Positions 18,188 through 27,559 of a stretch of DNA of 64,000 nucleotides are shown piece after piece. Origin of the DNA: Cylindrospermopsis curvispora GIHE-G1 (lineage in GTDB: Bacteria > Cyanobacteriota > Cyanobacteriia > Cyanobacteriales > Nostocaceae). The notes beneath the pieces were generated by a model. The model was not told the origin of the DNA. It ran no database searches and was given only the letters and a program-made list of their open reading frames with translations. The position numbers and the translations under genes are program-made. The stretch is from contig NZ_CP060822.1 of the NCBI RefSeq assembly GCF_014489415.1, positions 3,085,501-3,149,500 on the forward strand. Reading direction: 5' to 3'. Position 1 is the first letter of the stretch. Each line of letters begins with the position of its first letter.

Positions 18188-20101
18188 ATGGTTAATCAAC
18201 TGGAATTGCCCTCTCTCCATCAGATTCCTCGCCAGAAAATAGAGAACCATCATCTGCAAAATATTATTTTTCCCACAACTACCATTTGTACAGTTGAAGA
18301 ATTATTTTTTAGGAATAATGATCAGGTAATCTTTAACTATGAGCATCAAATCCTGGAGTTAAAACCGGGTAATCTTGTTAGTTTAGACACATATTTCAAT
18401 GGTTTTTATGTGGACAATTGGCGAGAATATACTAGTTTAGTAGATATAAATGTCAGTTTAAAGTTTCAAGGGACTGGCAAGGTGAGTCTTTATAACATTG
18501 ACAGATTAGGTGAGACTAAAACCCTCTTGGCACAAAAAATAATCAAGAGTAACACAACCAAGCAATTGGAGGAAATCCTAGTTTTTAAAAATCTGGATAT
18601 ATCATCCTATACGGGAATGATATATTTAGAAATCCTAGCTCTAGAAATGTGTCAGATTAGTCACGGTCACTTTTCAACTTCCGAGCAACCCAACCAACAG
18701 GTAAAAATAGCATTGGTAATTTGTACTTACAAAAGAGAAAAGTATATTCAAAAAAATATTCAATTATTAGGATCACATCTCTCAGAAAATCCCCAATATA
18801 GAAATCAATTAGAAGTATGGATCATTGATAATGGTAGAACATTAAGTATAGAAAATATTAAAGATATCAATAATAACTTAAAAATTCACCTTATACCCAA
18901 TAAAAATGCAGGAGGGAGTGGAGGTTTTGCCAGAGGAATGCTGGAAGTAATTGAAAATTCAAATCAGTTCTCTCATATTCTGCTGATGGATGATGACATT
19001 CTCTTTCACCCAGAAATTTTTAACAGGGTATGGGTTTTCTTGAGTTTATGCCATGGAAAATATCAAAAAGAAATTTGTCTTGGCAGTAGTATGTTAAGAC
19101 TAGATAAGAAATATATACAGCATGAAAAGGGAGCATACTGGAACAGAAATCAAGGTTTTGTACCAGTCAAGCAGAATATGGATTTAAGGAAATTAAAAGA
19201 TACCTTGTTCAATGAAGTAGATGAGTATATTGATTACAGTGGTTGGTGGTTTTTTTGCTTTCCGGTTCACATAATCAAAGAGCATGGACTACCATATCCA
19301 TTTTTTATCAAAGTAGACGATGTAGAATTTTGTCGAAGAATCGGCAAAAAAATCATCATTTTAAATGGTATAAGTGTATGGCATGAACCATTTGAAAATA
19401 AAAAAAATCCATCTATTGAATATTACTATTTCCGAAATAGTATGATTTACCATAGCCTATATTTTGAACCAGAATTTAGTAGAATAAAAGCAATCAAATG
19501 GTTTTTAAAGCCCTTGTTAAGGGAACTATTTTGCTATAGATATGAAACAGCAGAAAGTATTATCAAAGCCACCGTAGATTTCCTCAAAGGTCCCCATGCT
19601 TTAGTTGCTAACCATCCGGAGGAAAAGCATAGACAAGTCTGTCAATCCGGGGAAAAAACTAGTAGAAATCCAGACCTATGCTTTGTGTATAAAAAATATT
19701 GGGAAAGTGTAGAAAAGACTGAAAGTAAATTACATAGGTTTTGGAGACTTTTAACTCTCAATGGTCATCTTTTACCCGATTGGTTATTTTTTGAGGATGA
19801 CACATTGAGCGATAAGGGATATAGTATTGTGCCATCTAATAATGGTAGACCCTTAAATACCTTTAGGGTGAAAAAAGTTTTATATTACAACTTAACAACA
19901 CAGGAAGGATTCATAGTTAAATTTTGCCGGAGGGAATTTTTTAGAATTTTTATATCGGCTTTGTGGTTGGCATTATTAATGATGATTCAACTAGAAAGAA
20001 CTAAACGGCAATATATAGACTCATTTGCTAAATTTACCAGTCCTGATTTCTGGGAAACTTATCTAGAAATAGCACCACAGTGTCCTAAATATGGAGAATA
20101 A
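18188..20101 (+). CDS. GlfT2-like galactofuranosyltransferase (GT2)
   Basis: 637 aa. The architecture resembles mycobacterial GlfT2: an N-terminal beta-rich domain (about residues 1-170), a GT-A domain starting at VKIALVICTYKREKYI, and a helical C-terminus. Key residues visible are the metal-binding DDD in LLMDDDILF (about residue 268), the WWFFCFP acceptor-site region, the candidate catalytic Asp in FIKVDDVEFCRR and the His of VWHEPF. GlfT2 polymerises galactofuranose from UDP-Galf; the next gene encodes the enzyme that makes UDP-Galf, supporting the call. It stops 3 bp before glf, so they are one operon. Confidence 0.85.
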   Translation: MVNQLELPSLHQIPRQKIENHHLQNIIFPTTTICTVEELFFRNNDQVIFNYEHQILELKPGNLVSLDTYFNGFYVDNWREYTSLVDINVSLKFQGTGKVSLYNIDRLGETKTLLAQKIIKSNTTKQLEEILVFKNLDISSYTGMIYLEILALEMCQISHGHFSTSEQPNQQVKIALVICTYKREKYIQKNIQLLGSHLSENPQYRNQLEVWIIDNGRTLSIENIKDINNNLKIHLIPNKNAGGSGGFARGMLEVIENSNQFSHILLMDDDILFHPEIFNRVWVFLSLCHGKYQKEICLGSSMLRLDKKYIQHEKGAYWNRNQGFVPVKQNMDLRKLKDTLFNEVDEYIDYSGWWFFCFPVHIIKEHGLPYPFFIKVDDVEFCRRIGKKIIILNGISVWHEPFENKKNPSIEYYYFRNSMIYHSLYFEPEFSRIKAIKWFLKPLLRELFCYRYETAESIIKATVDFLKGPHALVANHPEEKHRQVCQSGEKTSRNPDLCFVYKKYWESVEKTESKLHRFWRLLTLNGHLLPDWLFFEDDTLSDKGYSIVPSNNGRPLNTFRVKKVLYYNLTTQEGFIVKFCRREFFRIFISALWLALLMMIQLERTKRQYIDSFAKFTSPDFWETYLEIAPQCPKYGE

Positions 20102-20104
20102 ATT

Positions 20105-21259
20105 ATGTACGATAGAATGTTTGATTTTCTGATTGTTGGAGCTGGTTTTGCTGGTTGCACTCTAGCAAATTGTATATCTACACAGCTTGATCGTAAAGTT
20201 TTGGTAATTGATACTCGTCATCATATTGGTGGTAATGCCTTTGATTGTTATGATAATGCGGGGGTATTAATTCATAAATATGGAGCGCATATTTTTCATA
20301 CTAATAGTAAAAAAATCATTGATTACCTTTCGCAATTTACTCAATGGCGAGTTTATCAACATCAAGTTTTAGCCAGAGTTGATGGTGATTTATATCCAAT
20401 TCCTATTAACTTAAATACAATCAACAAAATGTATGGTTTAAATCTTAATAATGAAGAAGTTGCAGATTTTTATGAACAAATTAAGCAAAAATATGACAGA
20501 ATTGAAAATTCAGAACAAGCTGTAATCAGTAAGGTCGGAAATGATTTATATGAGAAGTTTTTTAAAAACTATACTTATAAACAATGGAATTTATGGCCTC
20601 ACCAACTAGATGCTTCTGTGTGCGCTCGTATTCCCGTGAGAACAAATAAAGATAACCGTTATTTTGGCGATAAATATCAGTTAATGCCACTACATGGTTA
20701 TACAAAAATGTTTGAAAATATGTTGGCACATCCCAATATTAAGATTATGCTCAATACAAGCTTTCAAGATGTGGAAAAGTGGTTAAAATTTGACCATTTA
20801 ATTTATACAGGACCAATTGATCAGTTTTTCGATTACAAATTTGGTCAACTTCCCTATCGTTCCTTACGCTTTGAATTTGAAACTCACGATGTTGAATATT
20901 TTCAACCTGTTGCTGTTGTCAATTATCCCAATGATTATGACTTTACGAGAATAGTAGAATCTAAACATATCACGGGACAAAAACACCCGAAAACCACCAT
21001 TTATTATGAATATCCCCAATCGGAGGGAGACCCGTATTATCCCATACCTCGTCCAGAAAATCGTGATTTATTTGAACAATATAAAACTGCTGCAGATAAA
21101 CTGGCATCAGTAACTTTTGTTGGTAGGTTAGCACAGTACCAATATTACAACATGGATCAGGTAGTTGCTGCTGCTCTCACAGTTTTTGAAAACCGCATTA
21201 GTCAACTTTCTTATTATCCTCTTATTACAGGTAAAAGCTCTGATGGAAACTCGAATTAA
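20105..21259 (+). CDS. glf: UDP-galactopyranose mutase
   Basis: 384 aa, normal length. This FAD enzyme converts UDP-galactopyranose to UDP-galactofuranose. The FAD-binding GAGFAG (residues 12-17) and the following acidic strand with HIGGNAFDCYD are clear. So are KYGAHIFHT, the substrate-site segment PVRTNKDNRYFGDKYQLMP and the C-terminal RLAQYQYYNMDQVV that closes over FAD. It sits between the GlfT2-like transferase and a methyltransferase with minimal spacing, indicating a galactofuranose-containing surface glycan. Confidence 0.97.
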   Translation: MYDRMFDFLIVGAGFAGCTLANCISTQLDRKVLVIDTRHHIGGNAFDCYDNAGVLIHKYGAHIFHTNSKKIIDYLSQFTQWRVYQHQVLARVDGDLYPIPINLNTINKMYGLNLNNEEVADFYEQIKQKYDRIENSEQAVISKVGNDLYEKFFKNYTYKQWNLWPHQLDASVCARIPVRTNKDNRYFGDKYQLMPLHGYTKMFENMLAHPNIKIMLNTSFQDVEKWLKFDHLIYTGPIDQFFDYKFGQLPYRSLRFEFETHDVEYFQPVAVVNYPNDYDFTRIVESKHITGQKHPKTTIYYEYPQSEGDPYYPIPRPENRDLFEQYKTAADKLASVTFVGRLAQYQYYNMDQVVAAALTVFENRISQLSYYPLITGKSSDGNSN

Positions 21260-22013
21260 CGCTCAAATACAAAGCCAGAATTTATGGGATGGTGCCACTC
21301 TCATAGATATCATGCGTAAACAAGCAATTGAATATGATTTTAATAAGGGTAGAATGGTTATTAATTCTATTTTATTAGCTGATAAAACAGAAGTAAACAA
21401 CCGAGGTTTTTTGTTAGATAAAATCAGAGATTATGGTTGTGCATACCAAGGATGGAATCTTTACGCTCCTTATCAACAATATCTTAATGCTTCTGATTAT
21501 GGACCATTACAAATTCCTACAGAATTAGCTGACTTTTTAATTTTCTCTATTCAAAAACAACCCCAATCATTTTTAGAAGTGGGAGTGATGTATGGAGGAT
21601 TCTCTGTTTTATGCTGCGCTGTGTTGTCTAAATTCAACAAAGATTTTCATTATATCTGTGTTGATATAGAGGATAACTTTAGAGATTGGCAATATTTTTC
21701 ATCTATTTTACCCCTAGAAAAAGCTATTCCTGCTACATCTGCTGACTTTATTGGCAAGAAATTTGATCTGGTTTATATCGATGGAGACCATTCCTATCAT
21801 GGCATGAAAAGAGATTTTATGAATGTGGGACGTCATGCTAAATTCTGTGCTTTTCATGATATTAATGCTACGGAATATGATCACCTAGATGGTGGTACAA
21901 GACGATGTTGGAATGATCTTAAATTATCCTATTGTCACTCAGCTTCTATTTGGGAAATTAGTCATATTGCTGAAGAATGGATGGGTATTGGAATTATAGA
22001 TTTTAATACATGA
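21243..22013 (+). CDS. Class I SAM-dependent methyltransferase (family 24/CmcI-like)
   Basis: 256 aa from ATG 21243, which overlaps the end of glf by 17 bp; the longer in-frame extension inside glf is unlikely. SAM-binding motif FLEVGVMYGGFSVLC, acidic strand YICVDIE, and the motif FDLVYIDGDHSYHGMKRDF with the later AFHDIN. These fit the Methyltransf_24/CmcI-like group, which methylates sugars or small molecules. In this locus it probably O-methylates a sugar of the glycan, which can cap chain growth; that is inference. Confidence 0.8.
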   Translation: METRINAQIQSQNLWDGATLIDIMRKQAIEYDFNKGRMVINSILLADKTEVNNRGFLLDKIRDYGCAYQGWNLYAPYQQYLNASDYGPLQIPTELADFLIFSIQKQPQSFLEVGVMYGGFSVLCCAVLSKFNKDFHYICVDIEDNFRDWQYFSSILPLEKAIPATSADFIGKKFDLVYIDGDHSYHGMKRDFMNVGRHAKFCAFHDINATEYDHLDGGTRRCWNDLKLSYCHSASIWEISHIAEEWMGIGIIDFNT

Positions 22014-22046
22014 TCAAGAGCAAATTTGTAATTTATTCCGTTATTT

Positions 22047-22144
22047 AAGTAGGGGACACAATTATTTGTAGGATCCCCATGAGGGCGTTGGGTTTCGTTC
22101 CTCAACCCAACCTACGTTCATGTTTAATTCCACTCACCCACTTA
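22047..22144. mobile_element. MITE-like dispersed repeat (copy 1)
   Basis: It begins AAGTAGGGGACACAATTATT and ends with AATTCCACTCACCCACTTA; the ends are imperfect terminal inverted repeats of about 20 bp. It contains an internal hairpin GTTGGGTT...AACCCAAC. The same element occurs at 26213-26298, 38187-38290 and 62823-62940. Confidence 0.7.
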
Positions 22145-22203
22145 TCCTATTTATCTTTACATAGTTTGGTCTTTTAACGCCAACTTACCTTAGTCTATGA
22201 TTT

Positions 22204-23595
22204 ATGAAAATCACTAAAGTCGCTGCTATTATTGTCACATGGAACAAACGTAAGGATGTTTGTGCGGTAATTGAAGACATAGAAAATCTAGATTTACAGA
22301 ACATATCTTTAGATATTTTTGTGGTTGATAATGCTTCACAGGATGGAACCCAGAATTATCTTGAACTCCATTATCCACACATCAAAGTTTTACAAACCGG
22401 AAAAAACCTTGGTGGTTCTGGTGGTTTTTCCCAAGGGATGAATTTTGTCAGTAATCTTGATTATCAATACGTTTGGTTACTTGATAATGATGTACGGTTA
22501 GATCCTTATGCTTTAGTCCCTTTAGTGGAAACTTTAAACACATATGCAGAAGTGGGGTTGGTAGGATCTCAAATTAGGAAGTTAGATAATCCAGATATTG
22601 TTCAAGAAATAGGGAGTTATATTCACGAACCCAAAGCCCACTTGCAAACCTATTTAGGTAATTCACCGGTTCAATCTCCAGCAGAAATTTTAAACAGTAA
22701 GAATTATCTCACCGTAGATATTTGTGCTGCTGCTTCATTATTATTGAGAAGGGAAATAATTCACCAAATAGGCGTTTTTGAAAATTATTTTTTACACTTT
22801 GATGACGTAGAATGGTGTTTAAGAGCTAAACAATTTGGTTGGGTGGTTGCTGCTCATCCCGCATCAATTATTTGGCACCGTTCACCAGATTTTAAACAGC
22901 GTCTTTGGATTAGTTATTATGACGAACGCAATCTCCTCTATTGTTGGCACAAACATAGACCAGATCTCTTATTAAGACGTTTGAGAATATTATTTCCTAA
23001 GTTGGTTTATTATTCCCTGACTGGACGCCATTTTTGGGCATTAATTCATTTGCAAGCTATGACAGACTTCCTCAACCTAATTCAAGGTGAAATACCCAAT
23101 TTGTTATCAGGTTGTACTTTAGGAGAAATTTTACCTCATAATGGACAGGTATTAATACAAGCTTCTATCTATCAACATATTTGCGACTTTCTGGATGTTA
23201 ACCAAGAGCAAAAATTTACCCTCTGGTATCCACCTAACAAGCATAAGAGTTTATGGGCTTGGGTTTATTTGTCATTTATATCTTGTTTTTCTAAACCCGT
23301 AGACTTAGCAATTGTCAGCTACTGGAACCCAAATTTTTATTATCTTTTTTTGTCTAAACAACTTTATTTCTTTACCGGTAACGGTTATGTGAAATCCCAG
23401 ATTTGTTTCACTCAAATTATATTGGATAGTCTGGGAGTAGTGTATGGGTTTTTAAAAATATACCTACGGATGACTCACTTGGTTAAAAAATCTGACAAAT
23501 CTTTTAATAAGCTGGTTATCTCAAATCTACTTCACCCCTTTTGGGTAAATAAGGTAAAAAAATTGTTGTTGATAATTTCAACTATTTATAGTTAA
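22204..23595 (+). CDS. GT2 glycosyltransferase (GlfT/rhamnosyltransferase-like)
   Basis: 463 aa. GT-A fold: AAIIVTWNKRKDV at the N-terminus, VVDNASQDGT, then GGSGGFSQGM and the metal-binding WLLDNDVRLD. The acceptor-site block HFDDVEWCLRAKQFGW with a nearby His (IIWHRSPD) resembles GlfT- and rhamnosyl-type transferases. The C-terminal about 180 residues are hydrophobic and aromatic, suggesting membrane association. It lies in the same direction as glf, 190 bp after the methyltransferase and separated from it by a MITE. The precise sugar is not predictable. Confidence 0.82.
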   Translation: MKITKVAAIIVTWNKRKDVCAVIEDIENLDLQNISLDIFVVDNASQDGTQNYLELHYPHIKVLQTGKNLGGSGGFSQGMNFVSNLDYQYVWLLDNDVRLDPYALVPLVETLNTYAEVGLVGSQIRKLDNPDIVQEIGSYIHEPKAHLQTYLGNSPVQSPAEILNSKNYLTVDICAAASLLLRREIIHQIGVFENYFLHFDDVEWCLRAKQFGWVVAAHPASIIWHRSPDFKQRLWISYYDERNLLYCWHKHRPDLLLRRLRILFPKLVYYSLTGRHFWALIHLQAMTDFLNLIQGEIPNLLSGCTLGEILPHNGQVLIQASIYQHICDFLDVNQEQKFTLWYPPNKHKSLWAWVYLSFISCFSKPVDLAIVSYWNPNFYYLFLSKQLYFFTGNGYVKSQICFTQIILDSLGVVYGFLKIYLRMTHLVKKSDKSFNKLVISNLLHPFWVNKVKKLLLIISTIYS

Positions 23596-23614
23596 TCTGT
23601 CATGAGTGATAACT

Positions 23615-24571
23615 ATGTCAAGTCCAGAATTAGTGTCTGTAGTTATTTGCACCGTAAACCGTTGTTATTCTTTGGAAAAAACTCTCAAGTCGTTAAATCA
23701 AATTAATTATCAATATTTTGAGGTTATTATCATAGATTCCTCTGATCATGAAAGTACCCGAAAAATAGTCGATCGCCTCAAAATTGATTTAAATTTTTCT
23801 GTTCAAATATTTACTTCTCAAGTCAAAAACATCAGCGTCTCTAGAAATATGGGCATACAAAAATCATCTGGTAAAATAGTTGCTTTTATTGATGATGATG
23901 CAATTCCTCAAAGGGATTGGTTGGATAAATTACTTGCTACATATACTTTAAAAGGTGATAAATGTGCTGGAGTCGGTGGGAGTGTAAAAGATATGACTAA
24001 AGCTGATATTCCTTGGCAATATTATCAAGGTATTACTAATGTTATGAGTCATACGATTCCCATTCGTTTAGGAAAAGTACCCAACCATAATCAACCCCAA
24101 GGTTTTTGGTACAATGGAATGATGGGAACAAATTCATCCTACCGTAAAGAACTGCTGGCAAAAATCAACGGTTATGATGAGTTTTTTGAATATTTTTTGG
24201 ATGAAACTGATGTGTGCTTACGATTAATTCAAGCTGGTTACGAAATTCACTACTGCGATACAATTGTACATCATTATCCTCAACCCAGTCATAACCGTTA
24301 TGATCAAAAGCATCTGACCTGTTGGTACTCATTGGCAAAAAATACCACTTATTTCGCTTTAAAGCATGGCTATAATAAAATGCCATCCTGGATCTTTCTA
24401 TTACGTTTGAGTTCATTGTTAATTTATCGCTGTTTACTAAGAATATTACGCTTAAAATTCAGTCACAATCTGAATAATCACATCCTATTAGATTATATTA
24501 AGCAGGCAATTAAAGGTATATATCTGGGGTGGAGTCATGGTGTTAATACATCTGTTCAATCCTCAAATTAA
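23615..24571 (+). CDS. GT2 glycosyltransferase
   Basis: 318 aa from ATG 23615; a GTG three codons earlier is also possible. GT-A fold: VSVVICTVNRCYSLEKTL, then NISVSRNMGI and the metal-binding AFIDDDAIP, followed by the catalytic region FFEYFLDETDVCLRLIQAGY and HHYPQP. It starts about 20 bp after the preceding transferase and closes the glycan operon. Its stop codon overlaps the end of the converging AAA-ATPase gene by 4 bp. Confidence 0.82.
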   Translation: MSSPELVSVVICTVNRCYSLEKTLKSLNQINYQYFEVIIIDSSDHESTRKIVDRLKIDLNFSVQIFTSQVKNISVSRNMGIQKSSGKIVAFIDDDAIPQRDWLDKLLATYTLKGDKCAGVGGSVKDMTKADIPWQYYQGITNVMSHTIPIRLGKVPNHNQPQGFWYNGMMGTNSSYRKELLAKINGYDEFFEYFLDETDVCLRLIQAGYEIHYCDTIVHHYPQPSHNRYDQKHLTCWYSLAKNTTYFALKHGYNKMPSWIFLLRLSSLLIYRCLLRILRLKFSHNLNNHILLDYIKQAIKGIYLGWSHGVNTSVQSSN

Positions 24572-26118
24572 CCACGAATGACAGTAATACACCTCCCAGC
24601 AGGACTAATTACTTCTTGAGTAGTTGTGCGATCGCCTATAGGAGGTAAATTAGGACGGCGATCGAAAATGACTAGCCATCCAGTTTCCAGGTTTAGTCCA
24701 GCAAGGTACTTATCCAATTGTTTCAGTCCTTGACTGAGAGGGTCTTTTCGTTTTGGATGCCAAACTTTCAGTTCCATCCCCATTACCACTTTGCCATAAC
24801 GTAAACAAATATCCATTCTTCCCGAACCAATAGCATATTCCCGTTCTAACCTACCACCACCATTAACCACCCGGTGTAAAAAAGCCATTAGCACTAAATG
24901 GGGAGCAATTTCTGGATAGGGGGTGCTTTTCAGTAATGGTTCTCCGTGTTGTCGCCAAAATTCCAGAAATACTTGTAATAATTTATCAGGCAATAATTCT
25001 CCTTGATCGCTAATCCAGCTGGGTTCTATCACCCCTATGGAAGAACGAGTAGTATATGTTAGCACTCTGGGAATGACTTCCCGATAGATGGGATTGGCAA
25101 TTTCTAACCCCTGACCATTTTTATCCTGGCAAAGTCCTAAATCCAGGACGTAGCGAATATCATCTGATGGAACATCTGGTAATTCCTCCCCAGCTAAAAT
25201 TGGCTCTATAATGGTTCTGACTCTGGGTTCCCGCAGTCTTTCCGCAAGACTATCCAAATGGGTGTCTTGTCGCTGAATCAGAATTTCCTTGGCTTCTTCT
25301 ATAACTTCAACGGTAATGGGTTGGTTAGTGTCCTTCACCACATCTTCCGTAGCTTGACGAGCTAAAGCATTAACCAACCATGGTTGTCCATCGGTTAAAT
25401 AAAAGGAATATTCCAGAGCTTCTGGTGTGAAAACCTGTCCTGTAGCTTTTGTATGTTGTTGATAAAGAGTCTTTACATCTGTAAAAGTGAAGTTACCCAT
25501 AGTTAAAGACTCCACCTTAATATTAAAAGGACTTGCTGTATTCAGGCGATCGCCCCCACCGGACTTAACCTTATAGTCCCGTACATCTCGCATACCAATT
25601 AAACCCAAAGAATGGGGAAATCCCTGGGGACGGTTAGGATAACCTGAGCGCAATTGACGGAGGATGGAAATTAAGGTTTCATCGCTTAGTGCATCGATTT
25701 CATCTAAAAAGAACACTAAGGGACGAGGAGAGGTTACTGCCCAATTACTTAAGAATATGCTTAATTGTGAGCTGTTATCAACAGCAGGCCATTGGGTGGG
25801 TTGTAATTCTGATGGTAAACGAAAGCAAATAGATTGTTGCCATTCGGTTAAAATGGCTCCCTGTGCTGCTACAGGATCATGGGGGAAAGCAGCACCTACT
25901 TCAGCAGAAAGCATAACAGCAGTATATTTTCCACTTTCGGTTAACTCTTGGGCTAAGGCCAACATAGCAGTAGTTTTACCCACCTGACGAGGAGCATGAA
26001 TAACAAAGTAATTTTGTCTATCAATTAGAGTACGCACTTTAGGAAGGCGTTCCGTGGGAGGTAACATGTAGTGAATATCTGATTTACATGGACCTGCTGT
26101 GTTGAACCATTTATTCAT
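24568..26118 (-). CDS. AAA ATPase with C-terminal PD-(D/E)XK nuclease-like domain (first copy)
   Basis: 516 aa. It begins with the family start FNTAGPCKSDIHYMLPP; Walker A APRQVGKTT (residues 42-50), Walker B LVFFLDEID (about 134-142) and a winged-helix-like middle follow. Near the C-terminus Asp436 (RMDIC), Glu449 and Lys451 (MELK) form a PD-(D/E)XK-type site. This is the AAA-like/PD-(D/E)XK family that is multi-copy in cyanobacteria; the cellular role is unknown (links to mobile DNA or defence have been suggested). A diverged relative of the same architecture is at 58890-60452. ATG 26118. Confidence 0.8.
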   Translation of the reverse strand: MNKWFNTAGPCKSDIHYMLPPTERLPKVRTLIDRQNYFVIHAPRQVGKTTAMLALAQELTESGKYTAVMLSAEVGAAFPHDPVAAQGAILTEWQQSICFRLPSELQPTQWPAVDNSSQLSIFLSNWAVTSPRPLVFFLDEIDALSDETLISILRQLRSGYPNRPQGFPHSLGLIGMRDVRDYKVKSGGGDRLNTASPFNIKVESLTMGNFTFTDVKTLYQQHTKATGQVFTPEALEYSFYLTDGQPWLVNALARQATEDVVKDTNQPITVEVIEEAKEILIQRQDTHLDSLAERLREPRVRTIIEPILAGEELPDVPSDDIRYVLDLGLCQDKNGQGLEIANPIYREVIPRVLTYTTRSSIGVIEPSWISDQGELLPDKLLQVFLEFWRQHGEPLLKSTPYPEIAPHLVLMAFLHRVVNGGGRLEREYAIGSGRMDICLRYGKVVMGMELKVWHPKRKDPLSQGLKQLDKYLAGLNLETGWLVIFDRRPNLPPIGDRTTTQEVISPAGRCITVIRG

Positions 26119-26212
26119 AATAGGTTTTTATAGATATTTCAAAAATTCACCAATAGGGAATATTAATCACTAGTGACATTAATATGGATCCTTGATGGTC
26201 GTGCGATCGCAT

Positions 26213-26298
26213 AAGTGGGGAGGTACAATTATTTGCTAGGATGGGTTGAAGTATGAAACTCATCCCACATTCATCTTATATTTAATTCCACCACTTAG
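26213..26298. mobile_element. MITE-like dispersed repeat (copy 2, short form)
   Basis: It starts AAGTGGGGAGGTACAATTATT and ends TTAATTCCACCACTTAG, with a degenerate internal ATGGGTTGAAGTATGAAACTCAT hairpin. Shorter and more decayed than the other copies. It fills most of the space between the AAA-ATPase gene and the small ORF at 26356. Confidence 0.65.
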
Positions 26299-26355
26299 GT
26301 TATAATAAACCATAAAAACCAGGTCAAAAATTCAACGTAAGTGATTACATATAGT

Positions 26356-26658
26356 ATGTCCACATTGCAAAAATCAAGAAAGTATTATAAGTGGTCATGG
26401 GATGTGTCCCTTGGAGGCGATTATGACTCCTGGGGGTCTAGTACATATTTTATGGAAATTGATAGTGATCTATATGCTATAAGACAAGTAGAGGTATATG
26501 AGAATGGGAATGTTTTGTTTTATGACAAAAACCATATTTCTGATGATTATGGAATGCTTTGTGACAAGAGACTAGACGACAACAATATAGAAGAATTTGA
26601 AATTTCCAAAGCGGAATTTGAGGAAATTTGGCAAACTAAAAAGCCCATTAATCAATAG
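26356..26658 (+). CDS. Small protein resembling DUF6881
   Basis: 100 aa from ATG 26356 (an upstream GTG at 26341 adds five residues). The pattern of an aromatic start (YYKWSWDV), the core YAIRQVEVYENGNVLFYD and a final EFEISKAEFEEIWQ resembles the DUF6881 family. That family consists of short soluble proteins of unknown function, some of which sit next to toxin genes. The match is from memory of the motif pattern and is moderate. No toxin gene is adjacent. It is preceded by a MITE and followed by a 41-codon orphan frame. Confidence 0.55.
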   Translation: MSTLQKSRKYYKWSWDVSLGGDYDSWGSSTYFMEIDSDLYAIRQVEVYENGNVLFYDKNHISDDYGMLCDKRLDDNNIEEFEISKAEFEEIWQTKKPINQ

Positions 26659-26684
26659 AAAAAAGATTCTAGTTATTTAGATTC

Positions 26685-26810
26685 ATGTCATTACCAGTAA
26701 AATGTTTTCAAGTTGATGACTTACAAGTAAGAACTTATTCAATCTTACGTCGTCAACCACAGGCCAGCTTGTTTTTAGATCTCAACTCTGCTGAATCCCC
26801 CAACACCTAA
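26685..26810 (+). pseudogene. 41-codon orphan frame, possible remnant of a gene start
   Basis: ATG 26685 to TAA 26810 encodes a peptide beginning MSLPVKCFQVDDLQVRTYSI. It reads like the N-terminus of a longer cytoplasmic enzyme that has been cut short. The downstream sequence is the 3' end of devA on the other strand, with which it overlaps by 4 bp. I cannot name the parent gene. It could be a real small protein or chance. Confidence 0.3.
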
Positions 26811-27499
26811 TTATCAAGCTGAGTAAGTTTACCATCTTCCATTTGAATAATGCGATCGGCAATATCCAAAATACGATTATCATGGGTGACAATTAAAATG
26901 GCACAGTTTTGTTCTCTGGCTAATTCCTGCATGATATTGACCACATCTCGACCGGATTTACTATCTAAAGCTGCTGTAGGTTCGTCTGCTAAAACTAATT
27001 TAGGGTGACTAACTAAAGCACGTGCAATAGCAACCCTTTGTTTTTGTCCTCCCGACAGATCCTCAGGATAATAATTAATCCTATTACCTAATTTTACAGA
27101 CTCAAGGATAGATTGGGATTGTATTCTAGCTTGACCTTTAGGAATATGGGTTTGTAATTCTAAAGACATTTGTACATTTTCTCTAGCTGTTAAAAAGTCT
27201 AACAAATTATGTCCTTGAAAAATATAACCTATTTGACGACGTACTTGGACTAAGTTCCCGTTTCTAACTCCACATAATTCCTCTCCCAGAAATTTTAAAC
27301 TTCCTTCTTGAACAGAACGTAAACCACCAATCAAGGTTAGTAGAGTGGTTTTTCCCGATCCGGAAGGACCTGTCATGATCACAATTTCACCAGCATTAAT
27401 TCTTAAATTAATGTCAAATAATATCTGGTTCTTTAATTTGGGTTTACCAAAATACTGATTTAAGCCCTTAATTTCTATAATGGGGTTGGAATTTTTCAT
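26807..27499 (-). CDS. devA: DevA-type ABC exporter ATPase
   Basis: 230 aa from ATG 27499, chosen because GGAGG lies 4 bases upstream; a frame starting 11 codons earlier is open. Walker A GPSGSGKTT, signature LSGGQKQRVAIARALV, Walker B LVLADEPTAALD and the H-loop IVTHD are all visible. It is a MacB/LolD-like ATPase that powers the DevBCA export pump. In heterocystous cyanobacteria DevBCA exports heterocyst glycolipids across the envelope with TolC. It is the last gene of devB-devC-devA. Confidence 0.9.
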   Translation of the reverse strand: MKNSNPIIEIKGLNQYFGKPKLKNQILFDINLRINAGEIVIMTGPSGSGKTTLLTLIGGLRSVQEGSLKFLGEELCGVRNGNLVQVRRQIGYIFQGHNLLDFLTARENVQMSLELQTHIPKGQARIQSQSILESVKLGNRINYYPEDLSGGQKQRVAIARALVSHPKLVLADEPTAALDSKSGRDVVNIMQELAREQNCAILIVTHDNRILDIADRIIQMEDGKLTQLDN

Positions 27500-27559
27500 A
27501 TTTCCTCCGATTCGGGAAACAACTTTAGACAACTGTGAGAATAGCAGATGTTAATGTTT

